Positions 1 through 13,358 of a stretch of DNA of 64,000 bases are shown one piece after another (within the stretch, counting starts at the first letter, position 1; each line of letters opens with the position of its first letter). Made by a program: the position numbers and the translations under genes. Source of the stretch: Coriaria nepalensis (Eukaryota; Streptophyta; Magnoliopsida; Cucurbitales; Coriariaceae); contig CP114486.1 in NCBI GenBank assembly GCA_027186245.1, positions 3,596,001 to 3,660,000 of the forward strand, given 5' to 3'. Under the pieces are notes generated by a model that did not search any database, was not told where the DNA came from, and worked only from the letters and a program-made list of their open reading frames with translations.

Positions 1-593
1 CGAGTTTAATAAAAGCTTCGGATTGGACAATACTAAGATTGACGTTGTCTTTAATGAGCTGAGGAAACTTCTAATATTTTTCTTTTTTAATCAATTCAAA
101 AGCATTACGTCTTGAATTGGAACTTCAGACCGACGTGGAAAATTGAAAAAAAAAAATGGTATTTAATATTAACTGATAAATCTGTTTTTAATCTGATTTA
201 GGAGCTACATAAAAGAAGTAGATAAGGTGACGTAATTGACATTCAAGTGCTTCGTGTTTTAAAGGCACAGCTGAGGAAGAAAGAAAGATTTGAACAATTT
301 CCCGAACAACATCTTAGAACGCGGGAGAACGTTGGACCTGGCCTGGTCCTTTTCTTAGCACTGTCTTCTATCGGTCTGCATCGACCCGGTAAATGCCCCG
401 GTTCAACCGTCTGGCAACTGCAAATATACAAACCTCCATTTTCAAGCTTCGATCTCACAGAGCTTCTCAAGCTTCGATCTACTCGCGTCGGATCTCTCTC
501 TCCCTCTGATTTTCATTTCCGAGCGATCCGCGGAAAAGAGGAGAGAGAGAGAGAGAGAGAGAAGAGAGAGGAAGAGAATCAGAGTTCAGGACC
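1..593 (+). promoter_or_regulatory. Upstream region and 5' leader of the KEULE-type SEC1 gene
   Basis: This stretch holds no gene of its own. The last ~200 bases before the ATG are pyrimidine-rich and then turn into a (GA)n tract at about 540-578, typical of a plant 5' untranslated leader. A short direct repeat (CAAGCTTCGATCT at about 442 and 468) sits in the leader. Open frames on both strands here are compositional and match no family. I cannot place the transcription start from sequence alone. Confidence 0.5.
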
Positions 594-3500
594 ATGTCGC
601 TCTCTGGTTCTGATTCGTCCTCCTATGGCCGCGAGTACAAAAATTTCAGACAAGTCAGCCGTGACCGTAAGTCTTGTTTCTTTCTTCTCTAGTCTAAACT
701 AGTCAATTTCTATTCAATTTGATTCGGTATCTCAACCATAGTTTTTATTTTGTTGATTGATTTGTTAAAACTTATGAATTAGGATTCAAATTTAAACAAT
801 TAGAGCCTTAATGAACAATCTAGCTTATCCGGATTAACTTTCCTAGGCACCTCTCCTCTCTCCTCCATGACTTCAATGCAGCTTTGTTCTGTGAATTTCA
901 CTACTTCTGTTTGGGGAATCTTTGTTGCGTTATCTCGCATAGCCATATTTAAGCTCTAGACTAGCTAAGAAACCTGAAACCCAATCACAAGGAGGAGTAT
1001 TTTTAGTAGTTTTGTCCAGGCATCAGTGATTATATGACCTGAGGGATTCTCTGAGAGCTTGAGATTTCTTCGAGTAGAGATTATATGATTACAAGAATTT
1101 GATACACGACGGATTCATCTCTTAGTATATAGATACAAAAGGGCAGCTACGTTGGACTCGAGGAAAGTGCATTGCCCAAACTGCTTTCATCTTTGGGTGT
1201 AGTAACCATCTGCTAACTTGAGAAATTAAACAATTTCGTCGGCCATAGGTTACAGGGTTGTTTGATTAATAGGTTCTTACCAGTTCCTTGCCCTGAAAAT
1301 GAACACTGATCGAGGGAACATGGAGTTGTCCACAAAATGCTCAAGAGTCTCCTCTTTAGCTTAGTGTCTAGAAAGTCAGGGAATGCCTGATGTCAACTTT
1401 GTTGATGTAGAATCATCAGTTGTTGATTGTGCTCTGATATTTTCATGGCTATTTTGCAGACTTATGGTGCTTATTAGATCATTAATTATTTACTGTAATT
1501 TATATGTGTTTTCAGGATTATTGCATGAGATGCTTCGTTCAGCCAAGACTGGGGATTCAAAATCAACATGGAAGGTACATGCATTCTGCTCACATGCTAT
1601 CCTTAAAACTCTTTCGGATATGTGGTCCCTTATATTGTAAAAGTCGTGGAATTGATGTTACACATATGACTTGTGAAGTTTTCATCACAACTCTGAAGTT
1701 CCAATTGCAAAAGGAGTTCTATGATTAAATTGTTGGTTAAACCGATGTTTGTGTAAACAAAAAAGTACAGAGTGCTTATCTGGGGGGGAAAAAAGAAAAA
1801 CAAATTTTTTATTTTGGGATGGAGTGGGGTTTGCACTAAATCCCTTAAAGTGGCTCGGAGGTGATAAAATGCTTGCATCCTGTTTTTAACCTTTTCACAT
1901 GTTGAATAGCCATGTTGGCTCTGGGTCCCCAATTGTTGTGTCCTACAAGGGGCGAGTAACTGAACTTCTGTTCCATCAAGGGAGCTGTTCTTATTTTGTT
2001 AGCTCTCCTCATTGAATCAGTAACTACGATAGTTTTGTTTTTGACTAGTAATTCAGATTTTGTGGTCATAATCTCTCGCTGTAGGTTCTTATAATGGACA
2101 AACTTACCATCAAGATAATGTCCCACTCGTGTAAGATGGCTGATATCACGGATGAAGGTGTTTCATGTAAGAAGCATTCTCCAATAAGTCTTGATTTTAC
2201 TTTTCCTCTTTAAATGTAGTATTAGCTGTTCTTGTCAATTAATGGTGATCCCTGATACCTCTTATTCTTTTCATAAAGCCTGTGATTGAACATTATTAAC
2301 TGATCATTTCTTGTAATCACATTATCTGAGAACTTGAGAGTTACAGGTACTTTAAGGTGGTTTTATTGATTACAGTTTCTGGGATCTTTGTATCTAGTAC
2401 ACCTCATGCTTCAGTTTCTTGATATCTAATTATCTGTCAAATATTTGAAGAAGTCATAATTGTCGTGAGGGTAAAAAATATTAAAACCAAACGTTAAAAC
2501 TTAGTATTGTTACCTGATTGTCTCATTGGTTAGTCTGCTAGAGTTATACTGGGACTATGTTCTTTTGAAGTTTGAATTGATTGGTTTCATGTTCTGAAGC
2601 TTTTTGGATTGATTTGACTGCAGTGGTTGAGGATATATACAAGCGTAGGCAGCCGTTGCCTTCCATGGATGCTATATACTTCTTCCAGCCTTCCCAAGAA
2701 AAGTAAAAGATTATTCATTATTTTTACTACTACCACTCCTACTTATCATAGTTTTTATTACTATTAGGATGGTTGTGCTGGTACTTTGATATGTATTAAT
2801 CCTATCCTTCGTCTTGTGGATTTCTCATGTAACTGCAGTGTTATTATGTTCTTGTCTGACATGTCTGGAAGGTCTCCGTTGTATAGAAAGTATGTGAAAT
2901 CTCTCTCTCTATCTCCAGAAGAGGGAAAAAAAAAAAACAATAACCAAAAAAAAAAACCAATAACATGTTTGGTCTATCTAGTTAAGCCTTTTGTTACCTA
3001 GGGCCTCACAAAACAATCTTTTTGTGTCTTTGAAGGGCATTTGTTTTCTTCAGTTCACCTATTTCGAGAGACTTGGTTAATCACATCAAGAAGGATGCAA
3101 CTGTTTTACGTCGCATAAGTGCACTCAGAGAGGTTATAGTGCTTTCTTTTTAGAAAATTTTAATCTTCAATGTCAATTATTTAATAGCTAGTTTCGAAAC
3201 TCAGTTCGGTTCACCCAATTTTTTTTTTAATATCAATAGACAATAATTTTCTCTCTTTGATGTGAATGAATATGCAGATGAATTTGGAGTATTTTGCAAT
3301 AGACAGCCAGGTAAAAATAACAGTTTGAACTCTTAGCTCAGTTGCTATATGGAACTTTCTGGTCAGCTCCAGTTAGTAAATACACATGTATTGGGGAAAG
3401 AGAGAGAGAGAGAGAGGGAGGGGGTAGGGGGGGTTTGAAATGTTATACCCGCTTAACCGTTGATGTGGATAACTTAAATTGTCTCTTCTTCACTTTTCAT

Positions 3501-6269
3501 TTGTTTCTTTTGTGCAGGGTTTTACGACCAGTAGTGAGAGAGCTTTAGAAGAACTTTATGGTGATGAGGAGAATCATCACAAAGCACATGCATCCTTGAA
3601 TGTGATGGCTACTCGTATCGCTACAGTTTTTGCTTCATTAAGGGTATATTTTGATGCTTCTGAGAATTCTCTGCTCTGTATGTTACATATTCTCTTGCTC
3701 ATTTATATTTTTGAAAAATAAAAACAGGAATTTCCTTCTGTTCGCTACCGAGCTGCCAGATCCCTTGATACAAACACAATGACTACTTTCCTCGACCTAA
3801 TTCCTACAAAGCTTGCTGCTGGTGTCTTTGACAACCTTTCAAAGTATAAGAAGACAGTCCCCAATTTCCCTGAGCAAGAAACTTGCGAGTTGCTCATTCT
3901 TGATCGATCAATAGATCAGGTTTATAGGTGCATGTGTCAGTTATAACTTTATGATATTCTCTGCTTGCTTTTCTATGTTGTTTGTAAAGTATATCATTTA
4001 TCTTGGTTTCTAGATTGCTCCTGTCATACATGAATGGACATATGATGCCATGTGTCATGATTTATTGAACATGGAGGGTATTAAATATGTACAAGAGGTA
4101 AGTTCTTTTGTCTAAGTTTTGTATTGGGTTTTCTGCTTCAGTTTTTTTGCTAAATATTAAGATACTGTTCAGGTTCCAAGTAAAACTGGTGGTCCACCTG
4201 AGAAAAAAGAGGTTCATTTGGAGGATCATGATCCTGTCTGGCTTGAACTTCGCCATGCACATATAGCAGATGTATATCTTCAACTGATACAGTCTTGTTG
4301 AAAGATTTCCCTTATGAATTTTTTCTGACAAAAACTGGTTTTTTCAGGCTATTGGACGGTTGCGTGAGAAGGCCAACTTCATATCAAAGAATAAGGCTGC
4401 ACAAATTCAACATGGTTCAAGGTTGGTGCAAATGTGCTTTGTTAAAATTGTTACATCCCCAAATTTCAACCTCTATTTTGACCTTTTTCTTATACTCTTT
4501 CAGAAATGGCGGTGAACTGTCCACACAGGACTTGCAGAAGATGGTTCAAGCATTGCCACAATATAGTGAACAAATTGACAAGCTCTCCCTTCATGTAGAG
4601 GTTGGTTTTTTTAATACATACCTGAAGAAAAATTTTCCTGGGGCCATTGCCTGACCCAGGTTTAATCTTATTGGACAGATAGCAGGAAAAATTAACAACA
4701 TTATCAGGGATCAGGGGCTTCGAGAATTGGGGCAGCTGGAGCAGGATCTTGTTTTTGGAGATGCTGGAATCAAAGATGTCATAAAATTTCTGACCACAAA
4801 AGAGGTGAAGATTGAAAGAATGTTATTGAAACCAAAGGAAAATAAGGATGCTATGTTTTCATGTTCTGGACTCCTTATCAATATTCTCATGTAATTGAAG
4901 TACCATTCTTTTGCAGGATACAACTCGGGAAAATAAGTTGCGTTTATTGATGATTTTTGCAGCAGTTCATCCTGAGAAATTTGAGGGTGAGAAGGGTCAA
5001 AATTTGATGAAGGTTGGTCACTTTGTTATCTACCAGCTAAATTTCACGTTTTTCATCTCCTGGATCAACTAGTGACCTATTGCTTATTATGTGCGTTGTT
5101 GATCTATATATTTTCATAATTCTTGTCATGCATGTCAGCTTGCAAAATTACCCCCTGACGATATGAATGCTGTGAATAATCTGAGATTTCTTGGGGGCGC
5201 ATCAGACAGCAAGAAAAGCTCCACAACAGGTTTTTCTTTGAAGTTTGATATTCAGAAGGTAAATGTGCATGTCAGTTTCGATGCACCATTGTATTTTGTG
5301 GCTATATTTCTAACATGAAGTATTCAACCACCAGAAGAAGCGTGGGGCTAGGAAAGAACGTAATGATGAAGAATCGGCATGGCAGCTATCAAAGTTTTAT
5401 CCCATAATAGAGGTAAAACTAAGATGAATGACATACTATTGTTCCATCACCTACTACTCCAATAACCCTATTGAGATATATGCTAATTATGAAACCTAAA
5501 TTACATGGATGAATTATTTTGTTCACTAAACCAAGTTTCTGACATTTTTCAGGACCTAGTGGAAAAACTTAGTAAAGGCGAATTATCCAAAGATGAGTAT
5601 CCATGTTTAAATGATCCTAGTCCGACTGTCCATGGGACATCCAACTCTGCATCAGTTCACCAATCTCCTGCTCATTCAATGAGATCAAGGCGGACCCCAA
5701 CATGGGCAAAGCCTCCTAGCTCTGACGATGGGTATTCAAGGTATAATATCCATAACTACTTTAGATAAAGACGTAAAGATGTTTCATGACTAATGTGACT
5801 GTGTCTACAAGTTATTGATTGAGATTTTAATCATTAGTCCACTTCCCCACAGTGATTCTGTACTAAGACATGCATCCAGTGATTTCAAGAAGATGGGCCA
5901 GCGTATTTTTGTTTTTATTGCTGGTGGAGCTACTAGGTCCGAGGTAGGGATACAATTCCTGTGTCTTTAATTTGGGAAGACTGCTGGAGTTTTTTTCTTT
6001 TCCTGTAAAATTGATGCTGTCAAATATTATATCTTGCATTACAGCTTCGGGTCTGTCACAAACTTACGACCAGGCTGAAAAGAGAAGTTGTATTGGGCTC
6101 AACAAGTATTGATGATCCTCCACAATTTATCACGGTAGGGATTTTACAATTCTGTCTTATAGTATTATTTTTTCCATCATGCATGCTTCGATTTTGGTGT
6201 TCGTTTGTTTTGCAGAAGCTGAGGTTGTTGAATGCTGTTGATATTTCATTAGATGATCTTCAGATATAA
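594..6269 (+). CDS. KEU: SEC1/Munc18 family protein, KEULE type (SNARE-interacting)
   Basis: Sec1/Munc18 proteins bind syntaxins and assist SNARE assembly; KEULE works with the syntaxin KNOLLE at the cell plate in cytokinesis (family knowledge). I assemble 21 exons: 594-666, 1516-1574, 2085-2166, 2624-2702, 2839-2889, 3036-3132, 3278-3310, 3518-3643, 3728-3919, 4014-4097, 4173-4271, 4348-4421, 4504-4600, 4679-4804, 4917-5012, 5139-5258, 5335-5412, 5553-5740, 5853-5943, 6045-6134, 6216-6269. All introns are GT-AG and the frame holds to a TAA, giving 662 aa (Arabidopsis KEULE is about 666). Family landmarks are intact: the N-terminal YKNFRQ start, [59 protein letters not shown], and the C-terminal [13 protein letters not shown] and GATRSEL segments. 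The start is fixed by the KEULE-like N terminus. SEC1A/SEC1B paralogues are the alternative, but KEULE fits both sequence and gene order. Confidence 0.95.
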
Positions 6270-6757
6270 ATATACCGCTTCTCGTCCACTTTGTAATCAT
6301 GGATCCATCCTTGCTTTTGTTTTGACTTCTTCCTTTATCATCCGATGTAAATTTTTGCTGTTCATGGACGTGGCTGTGATGTGCTGAAGCCAACAAGTGA
6401 TACAGGGTGTATAATGTAATTTTACTAGATAGACCAATTATTACGACATTGAATTCTGTAATGGTGAACAAGAGTTTCAATTCATTCAAGAATAGGGTGT
6501 TTGTTTCAAGGTCTTTGTTATATTCATTTTGAAATTCTACAATGATGGATTATAAGCCCCCCCCCCCCCCCCCTTTTGTTCAAAACTCAGTGATGCTTTT
6601 TAATTTGGGGTACAAAACATTTTCACAAAGGGAGGGCTGTAGATTAACAAAAACTATGTCCCTTCACAATCATCATCATCTTCTTCCTGTTTACACCGAA
6701 CCAAGAATCAGAAAACCTAAGAATTTATATAAAACTAGATCAAGAAGCCCGCTCGAA
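6270..6757. other. Convergent 3' region between the SEC1 and photolyase genes
   Basis: The two genes converge with under 500 bases between stop codons, so their 3' UTRs probably abut or overlap. It contains a 17-base poly(C) run at 6557-6573, unusual in this AT-rich sequence, and no recognisable gene. Confidence 0.6.
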
Positions 6758-9244
6758 CTAGCGACGGAGTTCCTTTGCCTTTCTATCTAGCAAGCTCTCA
6801 GCTTTTCTCTTCTTGATTTCACCCACAAGCCTCTTTACATAGTTAATATATCCGTCAACGTCAAATTTCCTCTTGCAGCCTGCATAATTCATATACCTTA
6901 TCTTCCCAAATATTTTCCGCTCTTTCCACCCCTGAAAAAACCCGGATCCGATACCAGCAAAGCAGCAAATGTAAACAAGACATAATTTATGCCGATTCAA
7001 AAAATGTAAACTTCAATTTCAGCTAAAAAAAGCACAAAAACCTGGTCATGAACGCCACAAATCGACCACATGCAGCCAACATAACCACTTGGATCCCTCC
7101 CATCTATTTCATACTGCATTCCACAGCCTTGTATAATAATTCCTCATAAATCTCAAAGAGAAGCATATTTTGAAAGCGCAATTGTTACCTTGTCATTCAG
7201 ATATATTGCTATTTCCAGGGCTTCTTCAGGTCCTCTTGTCCACTCTAGAATCTTTTTTGCCCAGTACATCCTGTACATGAATTTCAATTTTCTTTTAATC
7301 CAAAAAGTTGAAAAGAGAAGAGAAGAAGCATTGACACTTAACTTAGGAAAGCAAAATCTGAAAAAAGCAAGTAACTTGCCGCATAAAACCATGCATCTTC
7401 CCATAGTAAGCCATCTCCAACTGAGAAGCATTCCAGAGCTGAAAATAAATAATACAAAACATGAGAGAACTAACTACATAGGAGGTTGTCCAGAAAGAAA
7501 CAGCCTCGGGAAATTTTGACTCACTGGATCAGCCGTCTGGGCCTTCTCCAGTTGCTCCCTCCTGAAAATTTAGTTATTAATAATTTTCTAATTCTACTCC
7601 AGCAGAAAATTAGCACTAACAATCAAAGAAACAAATGAAACCTTCACATACGTGTAATTATGTTCCCGCTTGTCGGAAGCATGGTCCATCAAAGTCTTCC
7701 GTGCCCACTCCCAAGCCCCGTCTAGTGAATCATAATGAGGCTGGTAATAGCAGTAGTTATCAGCAAGCTCTCTCCTCACAATCAGTTCCTCGAGAAATGA
7801 ATCAACAGCCTTCATAATACCAGGTCAAAACAAAACCATACAACTACTTATCAATAACAAAATGAACACCAAAAAACATAACTTTTTCAAAGAAACAAAA
7901 TGAACTATGCACCCGATTCTTAGAAAATTTACAAACCTGAGGAGATAAGTTACGGACTTTTTGTGCCTCTAAGGCACAGCGCTGTGCAGATATTTGCCCA
8001 AAATGGAGATAGGGAGAGAGACCAGACAGGGCCTTAGGCTTTAAAGGATTATTCCTATCTGTTGCATAACTCATCATTCTTTTCGTCAAGAAACCATTTT
8101 TGCTTCCCATCAATACGTCCATTCCTGCCCTTTCTCCAGGTTCACACCATTCAATTTCAGGAACTTCACCCCCTTTCCTTACATATATAAAAAAAAAAAA
8201 AAAAAAACATTCATAGTGTCAGAAATCACAGTGCCAGAGAACTTCACCTAATATGTAGAGTCATAAACCATTACAAGCGATATCTAAGAATTCTAACCTC
8301 AAAATTTTGGCAATGAGAGCATCCCAATCGATAAACCGATTTGTAGAAGGCCATTTGTTATTAGGCGATTGTAGAATGGGAAAATTGATGAGATATTCTG
8401 GAAGCTTTTTATTTATCTTGCCTCTTAAAGTCCTAGCACTATACTCCAACTTCTCAGAGGCAGCCCAAATGGGTACAACATTGTGGGCATCGACTTCATG
8501 TATGGCCAAGGAATCACTCACCTTCTTACTAATTTCATCCTTACATTTTCGAATTTCTCGTAATGGCGAGAAGTCTGTAACCAAAAGTGAAGCCCCACAT
8601 TCTTTCAGAAAATTCGGTATGGTCTCTTCAGCTTCTCCCTAAGTGTATATAAGCTCACAAAACTATAAGTTTAAGGCATAATATAATCATTTTTAAAATG
8701 CATGAAAAGTTTTGCTCACAGAGACAAGAAAGAAGTTCAATTTTTTGGTAAGATGGGGATTGCAACATAGCCCTTGAAAAGAACAGTTCCCATTTATTCA
8801 AGACTAAATTGTTACCCCACTTTCATTTATTTTCCCTCAAAATTTCTAGGAAAGCAAACAGAAAGTGAAAGTCGAAACTGATCAAATAGGAGCTATTTAA
8901 GATAAACTCACCTGGAATAGAAAGAAGGGGACTTGAAGGGTTTCCTCAAGATCAGAATGCAATTGCCGCAAACCCCTCAACATAAACCCTAATTGCCGAG
9001 CTTTTGCACCCAAAAACTGATCGAACAGATTGAACGCCACAGCTACTGGAACACGGGCCAACTTAGCCTGATCAACGGCGTGGATTAAAGCCCAATTGTC
9101 TCTCAGCCTCTGATCCCTGAACATCCAGTAAACAACCGGCCCAACAACGTCTTTCTCCGACGATCTTAAACCTTCCTTTAAAACCCGGATCCGACCCGTC
9201 TGAAGAGAGGTGCAGTTGTTTGGCGTCGCTGCCTTTGAAGCCAT
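6758..9244 (-). CDS. PHR1: Class II CPD photolyase (UVR2/PHR1)
   Basis: Flavoprotein that uses blue/UV-A light to split UV-induced cyclobutane pyrimidine dimers in DNA. Nine exons on the minus strand: 9244-8912, 8638-8298, 8177-7937, 7809-7652, 7561-7525, 7438-7380, 7270-7189, 7113-7042, 6931-6758. They join in frame to 498 aa (Arabidopsis UVR2 is about 496). Landmarks in order: [18 protein letters not shown] in the N-terminal antenna domain (about 40-60), [11 protein letters not shown], the [15 protein letters not shown] block, then the FAD-binding C-terminal part with [38 protein letters not shown] and [12 protein letters not shown]. Intron 6 (7379-7271) starts with GC (GCAAGT) rather than GT; every other intron is GT-AG. 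The start Met follows the usual short low-complexity N terminus. I saw no lesion. Confidence 0.96.
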
Positions 9245-10420
9245 GTATGATAGGTTGGAAAAGAGTGAAGTTTCCTAACTTCACAATGGGTGTAGGGTAG
9301 TGTGCGCGCAGGACAAAATCGCGAGCCCGGGTGCGGTGTGTTCGTTAAGAGGAGACCGAAAAGTAAAAAAATTGTCGGAACTTGGGATTTGATCGAAGGT
9401 CGACGAAGAGACTGGAAATAGCGGGAACTGACATAACTAAACTTATGGCTTTGAAGGCATATACGTGGATAAGTTTATACCAAGACACGTTTCGCACAGA
9501 CGCTTTAACGGTTGAAGCGAGATTGTGGGTTAAAGAAAGAAGGCCTTGCCTCCTCACCTTCCTTTTTGAGGCCCATAATGTAAGAATAACGAATAGTGAG
9601 GCTAAAAAATGAGCGACATTACGTGGCCCGATCAAACTTTTTTTACATAATAAATTTATATTTATTATTATTTAAATTTTGATTGAACTGACTTTAAGAA
9701 TATATTATATAAATAATATTTATAATTATAATAGATCAATATATAATAAATTAAATTAAATTAATATTAATAATATCTTCATGTGTAACACATACCCTCC
9801 TAATACAGATACACGTGACTTGCAATTGTAGTAACATATGGAAATTTTATTAAGAACATATGGGAGAGATCATGAAATAATATATCATGTAAGTATTAAA
9901 ATGCTTTTATTTTCTTATTAAATGTAAATTAGGCACTCCACCCATCTTGCTTAGGTACTAAGCTACACTTCCGTTTTAACTGCAAATACATAACAACATA
10001 TTATTACACCAACCAAATCTCACTTTGTAGATTCTGCGCATTCATCAAAATCATCCTGTCCTGTCTTTTTTTTTTTCTTTTTCTTTTTTTTTTTTTTTTT
10101 TTTTTCAATTTAACCTCAAAACTTTCTGTAAGATGTCCTATCAGAAAATATGATGATTTTTTTTTTATTTTTTTCATAATTGACCAAAAAAAAAAAAAAA
10201 AGAAGAAGAAAAAACTCATCCATAGAAAAATGACAGTCATTTTCATGATTACAGTTCATAAAAAGTGTAGGACATAAGTTTTGATTGTTGATTGGGAGTT
10301 AGAAGATAATTAATTTAATTAGTTATGTAACAACTTATGACTTATGAGATAAAATACAATGATTCTTTTTTTTTTTTTCTTTTTTTTTTTTTAATTGATT
10401 ATGAAAGATAAGTTTTAACG

Positions 10421-10457
<37 letters not shown>

Positions 10458-12366
10458 GGAAAGAGAGATATGATCGTTCTCCTCCTTTTCTAATTTTTTT
10501 TTTTTTTAATTTGAAATTTTTCTTTATGTATTTTTTATAATAAATAATAAATAATCAAAGCTTAAGATTAGGATGAAATATTTAGAGTAGATTTAGGTCT
10601 TAAGATTATAATTATAATCAATTTATACTAAATTTAGCTTTTATCTAATTTTCAGGGGTTTTTTTTTTTTGTAAGTGGAAAGATGAATTAAATATTAATA
10701 AAAAAGTTATATTTTCCCAAAGGAAAAAAAATGTACGTCACAAAGTGTACGGATATAGAAGTAGACAGTAGATAGATCCACATGAATCTATCTATCAATT
10801 TAGTTTAATTAAACATTTGCCAGCTGGACCACGTGACAATTACCTATTTATTGAACTTACTCGTGGATCAAGAACTCTATTGTGAGTGATCAGGCATGTT
10901 ACTACTATTTTATTACTATTATTAAGATATTTAATTAATAATATAATATTCATATATGATTATCAACTATTAGCCAATATGTATTAATAATATGTCACGT
11001 TTGATTATTATCATTGGTTTCCTTCATGGGTGCCCACATCAATTTACACACCATAATTGCGACACGTACCTCGATTGCTGCTCCCTAATTTTCCGGAGAG
11101 TTCTCATTAGACTCACTGGCCTCGTTCAAGTAATATATATATCTATAAAATTAAATTTTGTAAAATATATATATAATTTCTTTATTATTTTAATTTTAAT
11201 TTCTTTATTATTTTTCATATATATATACAGAAAAATAGATTGAGATTTTTAAAAAAATGTTTAATAATATTTAATTTATTAGATGATTTCTTAAATTTAA
11301 AAGTTTATTATAATAATTTAAATGAAATTATTATAATATTAATATTAACTATATTTTAAAATATTGTAAACATATTTTGTATAAAAGAAAACATTCCACG
11401 CCAACTTAACAATATTTAATTTAGATTTACCATCGTGATTTTTCAAAATTTAAAAAATAATTAAGCAAAATTAAATCTTATTTCAATATTATTTTTACTT
11501 TATTTCTCTTCTTTTAACCCGATAATAAAATAAATAATTATCAATAAAATGATTAGTTAAATTTAAAAATATATCATATTAATTATAACTAAACCGTATA
11601 TGAATATTCTAAAATTAAATTGAACCCACCAAATTTTGTTTACATTCATAAACAAATCTAACTAATGCCAACTTTTAGCTAACTATATATGAATGAATGC
11701 TCTTAAAAGGCAACGACCAAATGAGTTGGAAGGGAATGACAGTTAGTATAGGACGAGTAGTGAAATATTTAGATAGTCATAAATTAAATTTAATATATTA
11801 ATTAAAATAAATAAATATAATTAATTAATTAAGTTGGTCCAAATATTATTGTACAAGCATAGTCTAAGGAATAATTCTTGTATAATGGGGATGAGTGTTG
11901 TCTAATACTAATAATCATCATTAGAAAAATAAAAAATAAAAAAATAAAAATAAAAAAAAAAGGTGTAGAGAAAATTAGAGTAAGCTCCTTGCCGACAATA
12001 ATTTCTATCTCTCCACTTCAAATAAAGAGGGGGGAGAGTGGTAATCAAAAGAGGTTAGTTAGATTGGTAAAATAATTTCATACTCTACTTTCCTACTCTA
12101 TACCACTCATCAATCACCATAAAAGTGATATACCCACCACTCCATGTTCTTATAAATTTCTTTCACCTTTTCACTGTTTGTTTATGTGGGGTCAATCTGT
12201 CATCATCGGTGGGTGGTGAATCCCTAACCCATCATCAAAAGGGAGAGAGAAAGTGATGAGAGCAAGAAACAAGTTTGAAATGGCTTCATTTATGAATGAG
12301 AAGAGGGTGATGAAAAAGTTATTGTACATACATGAAGATGATTTGTTCTTCCAAATTAGGCAACTG

Positions 12367-12399
<33 letters not shown>

Positions 12400-13358
12400 G
12401 TACTAATTTTTTTGTTACTATATAAAATAAATCAATTGCTAACAAGGACCTAGCTATCATCAATGTAATAAAAACATACATTGAAGAAAAACTAAACTAT
12501 ACACACATAAAAATGAGGAACAAATAAATCCCACTAAACTCTTGTCAACAATTCCTAAACATTTCCTAAACTCAGAGATAAAGAAGCAGAAAGTAAGTCA
12601 CAAAACTTATAGCTGCTTCTTAAGCCATCTTCCCTGCAATAATTTAGTAGGGAAAAACTCCTCCTTTCTGTTTCGAGTTGACCGACCCGCATAGCAGAAA
12701 GAACCCGTAAGTCCGAAACCGGTCAACCACATCTATTTGACTGATTCAGACAAAACTTTGGCATATAGGAAGAAGACAGCTTCTTCCAAATTGTCGAGTC
12801 AAAATGCTTCTTGGATCCTTCTGCGAAATGCTGCTTCAACAATCATGGTCGGTATAGTTCTACAGATAACCAACCCCCATATATATACACAAATAGATAT
12901 ATATAATATTATGGCGGTCTCTCCATTCCAGCAATGTCTTTATCAAAAGCTTCTGCCCCAAAACACATTAAAAGAAAAAAAAAAACTATAAAAAGGAGAG
13001 GAAAAAAAAAATTCTTCTTCTGATCATTTCAAAGTGACCAGAACTAAAATTCACTCATGATTAGATTTTCAGAATATGAAAGCCAAAAGTTGTAAAGCAA
13101 ACAAGATTTATCATCTCTCTTTTTTTTTCTCCCAGTGATGGGAACATAATGACAGAAGAATTAAGGATTTGATCTCAACTAAAAGCAACGAGTTCTTGCA
13201 AAAAATTCAAGTACCATCTAAGACGTTTTCTTAAAACCGAAAAGCTTGAAAATCCGGTTATTTGCTTAAACCACGGATCCATGAACAATGAAGAAATATG
13301 GAATTCAATCTACACAAAAAAATGGGACACAGAAAATGTTACACATTAAGTGAATGCA
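9245..13358. other. Photolyase promoter and long AT-rich intergenic region
   Basis: About 4.1 kb without a gene I can support. 9245-9650 is relatively GC-rich and must contain the photolyase promoter and leader. From about 9650 the DNA is dominated by A/T: poly(T) at 10065-10105 facing poly(A) at 10186-10202, a (TA)n run near 10428-10451, and a poly(T) run near 12367-12395. The segment 12560-13358 flanks the 3' end of the BED/hAT-like gene and is likely its 3' UTR plus spacer. Open frames here are low-complexity. Confidence 0.5.

Noticed and set aside
243..702. Open frames on both strands at the window start
   Set aside because: They overlap the leader and first exon of the SEC1 gene in other frames and have no family resemblance.
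10004..10246. 80-codon minus-strand frame
   Set aside because: Made of poly(F) and poly(K) from homopolymer runs; compositional artefact.
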